DNA of 64,000 nucleotides from Nocardia blacklockiae (GCF_015477355.1 NZ_JADLRJ010000013.1:124001-188000), one strand, 5' to 3'; counted from the stretch's first letter, positions 7,281 to 16,764 are shown. Notes: generated by a model not told the origin, from the letters alone. A program made the numbers and translations.

Positions 7281-9232
7281 CAGACATTCCTCCGTTCACC
7301 GGAATCCGCGGACCCCGCCCTACCTGTCAAGATTTCCGCGACGGACGGAGGAGCCTGCGCGCGACCGGTCACGCCGACGCTGACGGTGCTCGCCGCCTCG
7401 GGCATCGAGTCTGTCTCCGCACCCCGGCTGTCCTCCACCCGCGCCGCCGCCACCACACGCGCCGCCTCGGGCAACAGCGGATGATCGACGATCTGGCCGT
7501 AGGTGTACAACGCGTCCCGCAGGTGCTGTCGATCGAGTTCGCCGGTCGCGAGCAGCAGCGCCAATTCATCGGCGCGCCGCTCGAACCCCATGCCGCGCAA
7601 TCGATCCGCGCCGGAGTCATCGATACGGGCGCCGGCGGAGATCAAGGCGCGCTGCGGCTGTCGGGCGCTCTCGGCGGCACGGAGTTGATCCCAGGCACTC
7701 ACCGGGACGGGCAGGCCGGCCTGCAGCGTATCGAGGATCTGTTCACGCAGCGCCCGGCGGGCCGAGAACGCGCCCTCGACGCCCGCGGCGACCCGCGCGG
7801 CGGCGTCCGCGGCGCGCGCCAAGCGCAGGCACGTGGCGCGAATCTCGGTGTCCGGCACCGTCTCCGCCTGGCGCAGCAGCTCCTCCGAGCCGGCCATCGT
7901 CAGCCGGTCGACGAGGCCGACGGCAGGTGTGTCCAGGTCGATCAGGGTCGTGCCGGCGACGATCCCTTCCGCCACGGCGGTACCGGCGTCGAGTACCGTG
8001 TGCAACTCCTCGGAGGTGGTGGTGGAGGAGGCCACCGCGCTCAGGCGCAACTTCATGCGCTGCGTCACCCGGGTACCGAATTCGGCGAGCGCCCGGGCCG
8101 GGTCCGGGTCACCCTCCAAGGCGGTCAAGGCCTCTCGATCGCGCGGGCTCAGAATGCTGTCCCAGGTCCACGGCAGCACCACCTCCGACGGCAGATACAG
8201 CCCGGCGGGCAGCCAGCCGCGCCCCTCCGTGGAGTTCAGCACGACGATCGGCCCGACGGGGGTGCGCCCGACCGCGACCGCCCACTCCACGCCGGGCGCG
8301 GACTCGGCCACGGCCGCGAGCACGGCGGCGAGCAGGTTGCGCGCCAGCACCAGGTCGTCGTCGCGGTCCTCGCCGACGACGAGCGCCGGCTCTGCGTACT
8401 TGCTCTTCGCGGCGCGCGCTGCGGCGACGAACGGGCCCGTGGGCAGTGCCGAGGGCCGCGACCGCGCCATCTCCGGCCCGCCGTGCGGCGCGGCCGTCGC
8501 GGGCAGCGAGCCCCCCGCCGCGGCCACGGTGCCCGGGGGCAGCGGGCCAGGTCCGGCCGGCGCCGACGGCGCGACCACCGGCGGCGCGAGCGGTACCGCG
8601 GCACCACCGGCGCCCGGGTCACCGCCCGGCGACACCGTCACCTCCGGCGACGACATCGCGGGCGGCAGGCCGACGCCGACCGCGGGCCCCGCGGATGCGG
8701 CAGGTGCGACAGGCGGCGAAACCGGCGGACCGGCGGGCGCGACAGGCGCCATCGGGCCGGGCTGGGGACCATCGGCACTCGGACGCTCGTCGCGCCCCGG
8801 GCCCGAAGGGCCGTCCGGGCGGTCCGGCCCCGCCGGTCCGGGTGGGCCGGGGGACGGCGGAGGGCTCACCGGGTCGGTCGGCCCGTGCGGCCCCGGGGCG
8901 CTCGGCGGCGGAGCCGCGCCGACCTCGTCGCCGGCGCGACCGATGTTCCGGCCGCCGTCGTGCTCGGCGGCCTCCAACTGTTGCGCGGCGGCGAGCAGGT
9001 TGTCGCGGGTCTGCTCGTGGTGAGCGGCGAGCCGCTCCGCCTTCTCGTGGCGCTTGATGTAGTAGTCGTTCAGGGCCGCCCGCACCGGGTCGGCGATCGT
9101 GCCGTACGAGGAGGCGAATCCCGCAAGCCAGGCTTCGGGAATTTCGCCCCATTTCCGGATGTCCGCGGCGCGCAGTTCGTGTTGCCTTGCCGACGCGCGC
9201 AACTGCTCCGGCTCGACATCCATGTACGGCAT
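7280..9232 (-). CDS. EspK-like ESX accessory protein (copy 1)
   Basis: The 650-residue protein has an N-terminal helical domain of about 110 residues (ESX-substrate-like, with W28 and W35 in KWGEIPEAWLAGF). A Pro/Gly/Ala-rich linker of about 170 residues follows, then a C-terminal domain of about 370 residues. The architecture and the C-terminal domain resemble mycobacterial EspK, a chaperone-like partner of EspB in ESX-1. The signature EGRGWLPAGLYLP also occurs in the two other EspK-like proteins of this window. The gene follows an EspL-like gene and overlaps the next gene by one base, so the three are probably one unit. The ATG is preceded by GGAAGGA. The C-terminal match to EspK is by eye from remembered sequence. 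Confidence 0.65.
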   Translation of the reverse strand: MPYMDVEPEQLRASARQHELRAADIRKWGEIPEAWLAGFASSYGTIADPVRAALNDYYIKRHEKAERLAAHHEQTRDNLLAAAQQLEAAEHDGGRNIGRAGDEVGAAPPPSAPGPHGPTDPVSPPPSPGPPGPAGPDRPDGPSGPGRDERPSADGPQPGPMAPVAPAGPPVSPPVAPAASAGPAVGVGLPPAMSSPEVTVSPGGDPGAGGAAVPLAPPVVAPSAPAGPGPLPPGTVAAAGGSLPATAAPHGGPEMARSRPSALPTGPFVAAARAAKSKYAEPALVVGEDRDDDLVLARNLLAAVLAAVAESAPGVEWAVAVGRTPVGPIVVLNSTEGRGWLPAGLYLPSEVVLPWTWDSILSPRDREALTALEGDPDPARALAEFGTRVTQRMKLRLSAVASSTTTSEELHTVLDAGTAVAEGIVAGTTLIDLDTPAVGLVDRLTMAGSEELLRQAETVPDTEIRATCLRLARAADAAARVAAGVEGAFSARRALREQILDTLQAGLPVPVSAWDQLRAAESARQPQRALISAGARIDDSGADRLRGMGFERRADELALLLATGELDRQHLRDALYTYGQIVDHPLLPEAARVVAAARVEDSRGAETDSMPEAASTVSVGVTGRAQAPPSVAEILTGRAGSADSGERRNV

Positions 9233-9265
9233 GCCCCGGTGTTCCTTCCGCCTGCTATTTCTGTT

Positions 9266-9649
9266 TCATTCTTCCGGCTTCCCAAAGTTGGGGACCGCAT
9301 CGGCGGGTCCAGCTCGCCATTCCCGCATGATTTCCGACATCGGCCGGGGCAATTTGTCCGGATCGTTCATCTCGATGTGGTGCTGCCGCCGGGCATCCTC
9401 GGCACTCTCGACGATGGCGGCCATGATCTCGGCCGCCAGTTCGTGATTCTCGAAACGGGCACAGGTGCCGGGCGCGAGGTACAGGTCCTTCAGGCGGCCC
9501 ATCGCGTCGACCTCCGGGATGACCAGGCCACTGGGCGACGGCCGACGCGCGAACACCCCCTCGGAGCGTTCGCGTAGCTCGGCGATGCGATGGCGCAACT
9601 CGCGCGTCATGCTGAGTGCAACCCGCACGTCGGGGTGGATGTCTCTCAT
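9266..9649 (-). CDS. EspL-like YbaB/EbfC-family protein (copy 1)
   Basis: This 127-residue protein starts MRDIHPDVRVAL and contains VIPEVDAMGRLKDLYLAPGT. It closely matches the second copy at 18220-18576 (MSEIHPDVQAAL and VIPEVDAMGRLTGLYLAPGT). Small YbaB-fold proteins of this type are found in ESX-1 loci, where EspL stabilises other Esp proteins. The start at ATG 9649 is chosen by alignment with the paralogue; a GTG nine bases upstream is also possible. It is the first gene of a unit with the EspK-like gene at 7280-9232 and the Thr-rich protein. It is divergent from the FAD oxidoreductase across a TTCCC palindrome. Confidence 0.75.
   Translation of the reverse strand: MRDIHPDVRVALSMTRELRHRIAELRERSEGVFARRPSPSGLVIPEVDAMGRLKDLYLAPGTCARFENHELAAEIMAAIVESAEDARRQHHIEMNDPDKLPRPMSEIMREWRAGPADAVPNFGKPEE
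9279..9294. promoter_or_regulatory. Degenerate TTCCC-N6-GGGGA site
   Basis: TTCCC, six bases, GGGGA is one mismatch from the window's recurring palindrome. It lies inside the 3' end of the EspL-like gene, about 50 bases before the EspK-like start at 9232, so it could be coding chance or an internal site. Confidence 0.25.
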
Positions 9650-9719
9650 CGTCCTCACTCCATCTGCCGGCGGAGCCGCGGCCGCGGCGACCCTGTCAGT
9701 GTCGAACGACGGACGGAAA

Positions 9720-9735
9720 TTCCCAGTGCTGGGAA
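9720..9735. promoter_or_regulatory. TTCCC-N6-GGGAA palindrome
   Basis: This is a perfect palindrome with an inner CAG-TG-CTG core, so the arms are TTCCCAG and CTGGGAA. It lies in the divergent gap between the EspL-like gene and the FAD oxidoreductase. It is just upstream of CATACT (9741-9746), a likely -10 box for the rightward gene. Confidence 0.65.
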
Positions 9736-9756
9736 GCGTTCATACTCGGTGACGTT

Positions 9757-11061
9757 GTGGTCCCCGCACGGCGTGACCACGCGGCCAGCGAGGTCCCCAT
9801 CGACGAGTTCACCACCGATTTCGGCGGGTTACGGCACGCCCGGCCACGAGTCGTGCACCGTATGCCTCGCGCGTTTCCGTCCGCGCTTCTCGCCACCGGC
9901 AGTCCGCTCGCCCTGCGCGGCACGGGTCATTCCTGCGACGGACACACCGTCACCGACGGTGAACTGCTCGTCACCCATACGCCCGGCGCCGCGGCGGCGC
10001 AGCTGTGCGATCTCGGCGGGGGCCTGCTCGAAGTGCCCGGCGGCGCAACCTGGTTCGAGGTGCAGCGATACGCGAGCCGCCTCGGCAGCGCCCTTCCGGT
10101 GCTGCCGGACTACCTGCACATGTCGGTCGGCGGCACGCTCTCGGTCGGAGGTGTCGGTGTCGACTCGGTGCGCTGCGGCATGCAGATCGATCACGTCGAA
10201 CGGATTCAGCTGATCGACGGGACGGGCGTCAGCCGCTGGTGCTCCCGCACCGACCATCCCGAACTGTTCCGGTTCGCCCTCGCCGGACTCGGCACGGCAG
10301 GACTGATCGAGCGGGCCGTGCTACGCACAGTGCCGGCCCGCCACGCCGCGCACCTGCATCGCACCCAGCACGCCACCTTGGCCGAATTGGCCGACCACAC
10401 CGAGCGCGTCGCCCAGCGCGACGACGTCGACCTCTACACCGCCAACCTGCGGCGCGGCCGGATCGTCTCCACCACCGGCTGGTACGACCGCAGCCCGCGG
10501 GAGTGTGCCGACGAGCGCTGCTCGGTCCTGACCGACCTGCCCTACCAGGGCCAGGCCTCGACGGCGCGAGCGGCCGACCTGCCACCGGGCCGAGTGCGGC
10601 TGTGGGCGGACTACGTGGTGCCGGCGGGACGGCTCGCGCCGATGCTCGCCGCGGTAGAGACTCTCCGGCACCGCATCCCCGCCGAGCGCTTCTACACGAT
10701 GGTGTACGTCCTGATCGTGCGCCGCCCGGCCGACGCCACCGTCTTCCCGTTCGCCGCGGTCGCCCCGGGCCCGGTCTCGATCGGCGTGGGCGTGTACACG
10801 TGGGCGAAACGCGCCGGGGACGACGTCACCGTGGTACGTGACCTCCTCGACCGATTGCTGGATCACTGCTGCGATCTCGGTGGACGCCCATATCTCTACT
10901 GCCGCAACGACCTCGACGACGCGCTCGCCGCCCGGCTGTACGGCAGCGACCTGGACCGGCTCGCCGAGTTGCGGCGCGAGTACCGGCTCGACCACGTCAA
11001 CGCGCAGATCTCGCTGGCCGGAGCCGCCGCCCGCCGGACACCCCCGGCCCGACCCGCCTGA
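9757..11061 (+). CDS. FAD-binding oxidoreductase (VAO-type fold)
   Basis: The N-terminal half carries a type-4 FAD-binding domain: TGSPLALRGTGHSCDGHTV, then a central LPVLPDYLHMSVGGTLSVGG flavin loop. The C-terminal half is a substrate domain ending at residue 434. Enzymes of this fold oxidise alcohols, amines or sugars with FAD; cytokinin dehydrogenase and aldonolactone oxidases are relatives, but the substrate here cannot be read. GTG 9757 is chosen as a probably leaderless start, because CATACT lies 11 bases upstream and no ribosome site is seen. Longer in-frame starts would read through the palindrome. The gene is convergent with a possible prenyltransferase gene 16 bases away. This is an unusual enzyme to find inside an ESX locus. 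Confidence 0.75.
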   Translation: MVPARRDHAASEVPIDEFTTDFGGLRHARPRVVHRMPRAFPSALLATGSPLALRGTGHSCDGHTVTDGELLVTHTPGAAAAQLCDLGGGLLEVPGGATWFEVQRYASRLGSALPVLPDYLHMSVGGTLSVGGVGVDSVRCGMQIDHVERIQLIDGTGVSRWCSRTDHPELFRFALAGLGTAGLIERAVLRTVPARHAAHLHRTQHATLAELADHTERVAQRDDVDLYTANLRRGRIVSTTGWYDRSPRECADERCSVLTDLPYQGQASTARAADLPPGRVRLWADYVVPAGRLAPMLAAVETLRHRIPAERFYTMVYVLIVRRPADATVFPFAAVAPGPVSIGVGVYTWAKRAGDDVTVVRDLLDRLLDHCCDLGGRPYLYCRNDLDDALAARLYGSDLDRLAELRREYRLDHVNAQISLAGAAARRTPPARPA

Positions 11062-11077
11062 CCATCCCGCGCCGCGA

Positions 11078-12163
11078 TTACGGCGCGGGCCAGGTGGGAG
11101 TGCCGTACACATTGAGCTTGTCGATCCGGTCCGAGAACCCCAGTCCCGCACCGGAATACCGCCAACTCGCCCCGGTGGCCCGAGCAGCGTCGGCCAGCGC
11201 GTCCACGGCCCGGGTCGTCCCGTGATGACGGACGGCCAGCTCGCGCACCAGCCGCGGCATGTCGTCGGACGAGCGCTCGAACAGGTGCATCCCGAGGCTC
11301 GGCGCCGCGGCGCCGAGGGTGCGGGCACAGCCGACGAAGAAGCGGTGCCGGTGCAGCTCCGCCGCGTCGACGCCGCACCGGACGAACTCCGACAGCACCT
11401 CCCAGGCCGGATCACCGAAGTAGCGGACCAGCTTCATCGGCACACCGACGTCGGCGTACCGGGTCTGGTAATAGAGCTTGCACTTCACCGTGCCCCGCGC
11501 GTCGACCTCCAGCGCCGCGCCCGCGAGCCGCACCAACCTCTCGTCGTCGGGAACCGTTGCCAGCTCCGCGAATTCGGGCCATCGGGCGGCGAGCCGCCGC
11601 ATCGCACCGGGCGCGATCAGCGGTGAGCCGTAGACCTTCAACCCGGCGACGCCGTGCGGGGCCGCCGGGTGGTGGACGACGCCGATCCACGTGGCGGACC
11701 GGTAGCGCGCCGGGATCGTCGCGGGCTCGGGATACAACGCGTCGACGAACGACCGCAACGACTCGACGACCGTCCGGTCCCCGCCGGGCAACCACGCGAC
11801 CAAGTCGCCGATCGCCGCCCGCTGCGCGGCGAGGCGCACGGCGAACCGCGTCTCCTGCGTCGCGGTCTCCGTCGAGTACCGGACGACCGGGGCGACCTCG
11901 CCGCGGCCACCGGAGACACTGGCTTCGAACGGCAGCCCGGACTTGACCAGCGTGCTGGCGCGATGTCCGTCCGGACCGAGCGGAACCAGCTGTCCGCCAC
12001 AGGCGCGCCGCAGCACGGCGCGGACCGTCGCCGGATCACAGCCGGGCGTCAGTCGTCCGGCCAGGTCGGCGAGCAGTTCCGGCACGCCGACCGACGAGCG
12101 GTCGGCGGCGGGGTTCCCGGCCGGCGACTCGGGCGCACCCGGCGCGGCGTCCGCGAGGGTCAT
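11078..12163 (-). CDS. Possible ABBA-fold aromatic prenyltransferase
   Basis: I am not certain of this family. The 361-residue protein has three spaced strands of the form K-x-Y (VAGLKVYGS, VKCKLYYQTRY and KLNVYGTPTW). These recall the ABBA barrel of DMATS-type prenyltransferases, where Lys, Arg and Tyr residues bind the prenyl diphosphate. Size and the soluble, Arg/Tyr-rich character also fit. No transmembrane helix or signal is visible. The start at ATG 12163 follows GAGCGGG; the frame is open upstream but would overlap the preceding EspK-like gene. It is the last gene of the leftward EspK-like unit and convergent with the FAD oxidoreductase. Structure prediction would decide. Confidence 0.4.
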   Translation of the reverse strand: MTLADAAPGAPESPAGNPAADRSSVGVPELLADLAGRLTPGCDPATVRAVLRRACGGQLVPLGPDGHRASTLVKSGLPFEASVSGGRGEVAPVVRYSTETATQETRFAVRLAAQRAAIGDLVAWLPGGDRTVVESLRSFVDALYPEPATIPARYRSATWIGVVHHPAAPHGVAGLKVYGSPLIAPGAMRRLAARWPEFAELATVPDDERLVRLAGAALEVDARGTVKCKLYYQTRYADVGVPMKLVRYFGDPAWEVLSEFVRCGVDAAELHRHRFFVGCARTLGAAAPSLGMHLFERSSDDMPRLVRELAVRHHGTTRAVDALADAARATGASWRYSGAGLGFSDRIDKLNVYGTPTWPAP

Positions 12164-12194
12164 CCCATCCCGCTCGTGCCGGCTCGCCGTCCGC

Positions 12195-14147
12195 TCACGA
12201 CTGTCCCTGCGCACCCGGCGGCGGGGACACCGGAGGCGGAGCGACCGAAGGCGGGGCGACCGGAGGCGCGGAGGCGACCGGCGGAACCGATACCCCCGCA
12301 GGCGGTCCGGAGACCTGCCCCACGGGCGCACTGACTCCGCTCGGCGCGGCCGAAGGAACCGCGGCACGCTCGGTCTCGGCGGTGGAGACCGCCGCCGGGG
12401 TGAGCACGAACTGGGGGTGTTCGGTGATCTGGACGTGTGCGTAGACCGCGTCACGCAGGTGCTGGCGGGTCGTCTCGGCGTCGGCGAGCAGCAGCGCTAG
12501 TTCGTTGCAGCGACGTTCGAAAACCATGGCGCGCAAGGCCGGATTGTCGTCGACGCGCAGTTCGCCCGGTTCGACCCGGCCCACGTCGACCCGGCGCGAG
12601 AGCATCGCGGCGGCGAGCAGGTCGTCGGCGTCGCGCAGTTCCTCCCACCACGCGGACGGAACCTCGCGCCCGCCCTCCAGGGCGGTGAGGATGCGCTGAC
12701 GCACGTCGCGCCCGGCGGCGGCCTCCGGAGGTACCGGCCCGGCCCGGCCGACCTGCGCGTGCGCGTCGGCCGCCAGTTCCATGCAGGTGGCGCGCACCCG
12801 GTTGTCCGGCACCGACGCGACCTTCTGCAGCGCCGCCGGCGAACCGGTGAGGCCGAGGCGGTCGGCCGTGTCCGCGGTGAACACTCGCAGGTCGACGTCG
12901 TAGGTCGGCCCGACCAGACCCTCCATCGGCACGTCGGCGAACCGGTTGCGCATGCCCGAGTCCAAGGGTGCGGACGACGCCAGCGCGGTCAGCTTCGCGC
13001 CCGCCTTCGGACCCCAGGCCAGGCCGAATTCGACCAGGATGCGGGCGGGGTCGGAGACGCCCTCCCAGGGCGATCCCGCCTCGCCGCCCTCGGACAGCAC
13101 CTCGTCCCACGACCACGGCGTCGACACTTCCTGCGGCATGAATACGCCCGCGGGCAGCCAGCCCCGGCCCTCGTTGGAGGTGATGAACACGCCCAGTCCG
13201 GCCGGTCCGCGCAGTACCGCGACCGCCCAGTGCAGGCCGATCGCCGAGGTGTCGGCCGCGGCCAGGACCCCGCCGAGCAGGGTCTTGGCGAGCACGAGGT
13301 CCTCGTCGACCGCGTCGCCGACCACGTAGGCGGGTTCGGCCGCCTCGTCCTTCGCCTTGGCGACGGCCGCGGCGAACGGCGTGACGACCGGGATCGGCGG
13401 GCCATCGAACCGGCTGCCCGAGGTCTGCGCGCTGGTTCGATCGTCGAACGGCCCGGACGCACCGGGGCCGCCCGGACCACCGCCGGGACCGCCCGGCGGG
13501 ATGGCGCCCAGTGGCGTCGCGGTGGTACCCGTCGAGGCGGCTCCATTGGTGCCGGGGCCCGCGCCCGGACCGCCGGGGCCACCGCCCGGACCGCCGCCGT
13601 CGGGACCGGCCACCGCCGGCGTCTGCCGCCCGCTGTCGGGACCCGCGCCGGGATCCTGCGGCCCGGCGCCGTTCGGTCCGGCGCCGTTGGGACCCGCGCC
13701 GCCCGGGCCCGCGCCCGTGGTCGACGGACCGGCCGGCGGCGGGCCACCGGCGGGACCGGCGTCCGGCGCGGAGGGCGGTGTGCTCCCGGGCCCGGCGGGT
13801 CCGGTAGGAGTCTGTGTACTGGGCGAACCGCCGAACTCGTCGCCCGAGATCTTGATGCCGTGGCCGGAATCCTGGTCGGCCTGTTCGTAGGCCAGCGCCG
13901 CTTCGCGCAACGAATTCGCGGTGTATTGATGTTCGTCGGCGAGCGCGTTACCGGCCCGTTCCCGGGCCGTGTAATAACGCATCAGCGCCTGGTGCACCGG
14001 GTGCGCGATTTTTCCGTAGGTCTCGGGAAAAGCGGCGAGCCAATCCGATGGAGGCTCCGCCCATTTCCGGGTGTCGTCGGCAATTCCGTCGTGTTTCTGG
14101 GCCAGCAGACGCAACAGCTCGGGATCGACGTTCACGTTGTCCGGCAT
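12195..14147 (-). CDS. EspK-like ESX accessory protein (copy 2)
   Basis: The 650-residue protein repeats the EspK-like plan. It has a helical N-terminus with WAEPPSDWLAAFPETYGKIA, a Pro/Gly-rich linker (about 110-270) and a conserved C-terminal domain with NEGRGWLPAGVFMP and LRDAVYAHVQITEHPQF. Its N-terminal domain aligns with copy 1 (WGEIPEAWLAGFASSYGTIA). It ends in YEQAD (about 87-91), which fits the YxxxD/E ESX export motif after a helical hairpin. The ATG at 14147 is chosen because AAAGGAT precedes it and copy 1 starts similarly; an ATG 36 bases upstream is possible. A degenerate TTCCC site lies at 14193-14208. The next gene downstream is the possible prenyltransferase. Confidence 0.65.
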   Translation of the reverse strand: MPDNVNVDPELLRLLAQKHDGIADDTRKWAEPPSDWLAAFPETYGKIAHPVHQALMRYYTARERAGNALADEHQYTANSLREAALAYEQADQDSGHGIKISGDEFGGSPSTQTPTGPAGPGSTPPSAPDAGPAGGPPPAGPSTTGAGPGGAGPNGAGPNGAGPQDPGAGPDSGRQTPAVAGPDGGGPGGGPGGPGAGPGTNGAASTGTTATPLGAIPPGGPGGGPGGPGASGPFDDRTSAQTSGSRFDGPPIPVVTPFAAAVAKAKDEAAEPAYVVGDAVDEDLVLAKTLLGGVLAAADTSAIGLHWAVAVLRGPAGLGVFITSNEGRGWLPAGVFMPQEVSTPWSWDEVLSEGGEAGSPWEGVSDPARILVEFGLAWGPKAGAKLTALASSAPLDSGMRNRFADVPMEGLVGPTYDVDLRVFTADTADRLGLTGSPAALQKVASVPDNRVRATCMELAADAHAQVGRAGPVPPEAAAGRDVRQRILTALEGGREVPSAWWEELRDADDLLAAAMLSRRVDVGRVEPGELRVDDNPALRAMVFERRCNELALLLADAETTRQHLRDAVYAHVQITEHPQFVLTPAAVSTAETERAAVPSAAPSGVSAPVGQVSGPPAGVSVPPVASAPPVAPPSVAPPPVSPPPGAQGQS

Positions 14148-14222
14148 GTCGTTCAGATCCTTTCCCAGCACCGACGTGCTCATTGTCGCGTCTTCCCACC
14201 AGTGGCAGGAGTGCGCGGTCGG

Positions 14223-16757
14223 TCACCGCCGCCGCTCGGGACCGGCGCTGATCGCCGAACGCCGCGGTGTCGAGGCCTGGTCGGCGGCGTTGGCGACCGG
14301 TTGTCCGAAGTGCGGATGATCGATGATCTGCCCGTGCGCGTACACCGTGTCGCGCAGGCACTGCCGGCTCGCCTCCCCGGCCAGCAGCAGGACGGCTTCG
14401 CTGCACCGCCGCTCGAACGCCAGCGCTCGCACCGCGGCCGCGCCGGCGGCGCCCGGACCCTCGTTGCGCAACTGCCCCAACGCGATTCGCGAGAGGTCGG
14501 CCCGCAGCGGCAGCACCGTCGCCGCCATCAGATCGTCGACATCACGCAATTCCTCCCACCATTCCTCGGGCACCGGCTTGCCCTGCTGCATCGCCACCAG
14601 AATCCGCTCCCGCAGCGCGGGCGCGCCCAGCGTCGCGGGATTGCCCGCGTTCAGCTTTCCCACCCGCACATGCGCGTCGACGGCGAGTTCGAGGCAGCGG
14701 CCCCGGATCCGCTCGGGCCGCACCCCGGCGGTCCGCTCCAGCAGTTGCGGCGCGCTCACCAAGCCGAGCCGGTCCTCCGAACCACTCGACGGCACCGCGA
14801 AATTCATCGTGGCCGCGGCCTCGACCTCGCCCTCGGCCGCCACGTCGCCCAGTTGCCGCAGCAGCGCGGCGTCCAGCGCCGCCGAGGACACGAGCGCGGT
14901 CAGCACCGCCCCCGACTTGACGCCCCACGCCGCGGCGAATTCGGCCATGATCCGGGCCGGGTCGGCGATCCCCTCCCACGGCGCCTGCTCGGACACCGAC
15001 CACATCCAGGGCGTCGACAACTCGCGCGGCAGGAACACCCCCGCGGGCAGCCAGCCCCGGCCCTCGTTGGAGGTGACGAACGCGCTCACCCCGCCGGAGT
15101 GGCGCATCACCGACACCGACCACGCCACCCCGACCGCGGTCGATCCGGTCGCGGCGAGCAGGCTGCTCAGCAGCGACCGCGCCAGCACGAGATCGCCGTT
15201 CACGCGTTCCCCGACCACGAAGGCCGGGCCCGCCGCCGCGATCATCGCGGTACCGACGGCGTCGCGCAGCGTCTCGTGCTCCGCGCCCGAGGCGGCCGCG
15301 CCGGTGTCGGCGGGCGGCTTGTCGCCGGGCTTGTCGGGGGCCAGCGGGCGCGCGGGCGGCAACTTGCCCGGCGTATTCGGCGTGGTCGGACCGCCCGGCG
15401 TGCTGGGCGGCGGGCCCGATCCGGCAATAACCTTCGCGGCCGCACCCGGTTTCGAATCCGTCGGCGGCGGCGCCTTCACCTCGGGCGCGGACACGGCTCG
15501 CGCCCGGTCCGGTGCCGCGCCCACCGTGCCCGCCGCCGAAACCCCACGCGCCGTGGACGTTCCGGACTGCGAGACGGAACCGGGCGTGGTCGCCTGCGCG
15601 GGCACCACGCCCATCGGGGCGCCGAACGGCACGCCCGCGTTCGCGGCATCGGACGAACCGGTACCCGAATGCGAAAATTCTTGCGTGGCAGCATTGTCGG
15701 ACCGTGAACCGATCGTGGCGGCATCGTCCGCGCCGGTCGGATCATGTGTTCCGGCACGACCGGGCGCCGCGACGCCCTGGTCCTCCCCGGCCGATCCAGG
15801 CGCGTCGATCCGATCGGTCCCGACTTGCGCCGGCCCGGCCACCGGCGCGGACCCCACCGGAGCGGCGCCCGCCGGAGCGTAACCCGGTGCGGGCGTGGCG
15901 GATACCGGTCCGGGCCCACCCCCGACCGGAGATGCCGAGGGGAGCGTATCGGGAGTGTCGGTGCGGTCCTCGGTGGGCAGGTCTGCGGGATCCGAGAAGT
16001 CCGGCAGCTCCGGCCGCAGCCCGTCCGGCCACTCCGGACCCTCCGGCCCCCAGCCGATCGGCGTCGGAAACCCCGGCATACCGGGCGGGAAACCTCCTGG
16101 CCACGGCCCCATTCCGGGCCCCGGCCCGCCGGGCGGCCCCGCGTGCGGACCACCGTGCCCGTGCGGATGTCGCGGATCCCAGTGCCCCGGCGGCGCGTGG
16201 TGCCCCGGCCCCTGAGCCCACGGTCCGGGCAGCCCGAGCACGTCGGCGATGGCCGAAAGTTCCGGCAGCCCACCGGGTCCGATCTCCTGGAGCGAGGCGG
16301 CCACCCGTTCCTCGACGGCGCGGCGGGCATTGGCGATGATCCCGCCGACCCGGCGGCGCTCCTCGTCGGAGTTGTCCCCGTCGCCGTCGGTGTCCTCGGC
16401 CTGCTTGCCGCCGATGGCGCGAGTGGCCTCGTCGACGATGTCGAGAATCTTGTTGCGCGTGCGATATACGAGGTCGGACATGCGCCCGTAGGTGTCCGCG
16501 GCGGCCACCAGCGCGTCGACGAACGCCTGCGGCGTGCCCCGCTGGGCGAGCATGTCCTCTTTGATCGGATCCAGGCCGCGGCTGGCGCGCACCCGGTCGT
16601 CGAACGCGCGGCGGGCGCGCTCGGCCTCCTGCGGATCGATCGCGGCGGCGCCGTCGCGCACCTTCGTCTCGAGGGCATGCCAGTCGGCCGGCGAGATCAC
16701 CGGCCAGTTGTTCTGCACGATCGCCCCCCAGTACGGGCTGTGCTGCTCCGGCGGCAT
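14223..16757 (-). CDS. EspK-like ESX accessory protein (copy 3, divergent N-terminus)
   Basis: At 844 residues this is the longest EspK-like copy. The N-terminal 190 residues are helical but do not resemble copies 1 and 2: NNWPVISPADWHAL, then YGRMSDLVYRTRNKILDIVDEA. A His/Gly/Pro-rich linker and a long Ala/Thr/Pro region follow. The C-terminal 350 residues carry NEGRGWLPAGVFLP, EEWWEELRDVDDLMAA and LRDTVYAHGQIIDHPHF. The N-terminus is closer in layout to EspK itself, which has a long helical start. The gene begins eight bases after the stop of a small ESX-type gene, so they are co-transcribed. The ribosome site is weak, which suggests translational coupling. Confidence 0.65.
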   Translation of the reverse strand: MPPEQHSPYWGAIVQNNWPVISPADWHALETKVRDGAAAIDPQEAERARRAFDDRVRASRGLDPIKEDMLAQRGTPQAFVDALVAAADTYGRMSDLVYRTRNKILDIVDEATRAIGGKQAEDTDGDGDNSDEERRRVGGIIANARRAVEERVAASLQEIGPGGLPELSAIADVLGLPGPWAQGPGHHAPPGHWDPRHPHGHGGPHAGPPGGPGPGMGPWPGGFPPGMPGFPTPIGWGPEGPEWPDGLRPELPDFSDPADLPTEDRTDTPDTLPSASPVGGGPGPVSATPAPGYAPAGAAPVGSAPVAGPAQVGTDRIDAPGSAGEDQGVAAPGRAGTHDPTGADDAATIGSRSDNAATQEFSHSGTGSSDAANAGVPFGAPMGVVPAQATTPGSVSQSGTSTARGVSAAGTVGAAPDRARAVSAPEVKAPPPTDSKPGAAAKVIAGSGPPPSTPGGPTTPNTPGKLPPARPLAPDKPGDKPPADTGAAASGAEHETLRDAVGTAMIAAAGPAFVVGERVNGDLVLARSLLSSLLAATGSTAVGVAWSVSVMRHSGGVSAFVTSNEGRGWLPAGVFLPRELSTPWMWSVSEQAPWEGIADPARIMAEFAAAWGVKSGAVLTALVSSAALDAALLRQLGDVAAEGEVEAAATMNFAVPSSGSEDRLGLVSAPQLLERTAGVRPERIRGRCLELAVDAHVRVGKLNAGNPATLGAPALRERILVAMQQGKPVPEEWWEELRDVDDLMAATVLPLRADLSRIALGQLRNEGPGAAGAAAVRALAFERRCSEAVLLLAGEASRQCLRDTVYAHGQIIDHPHFGQPVANAADQASTPRRSAISAGPERRR

Positions 16758-16764
16758 GCCGCGC

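Noticed and set aside
12759-15707. A 982-codon plus-strand frame
   Set aside because: It is antisense to the EspK-like genes and rich in Arg and Gly without any domain.
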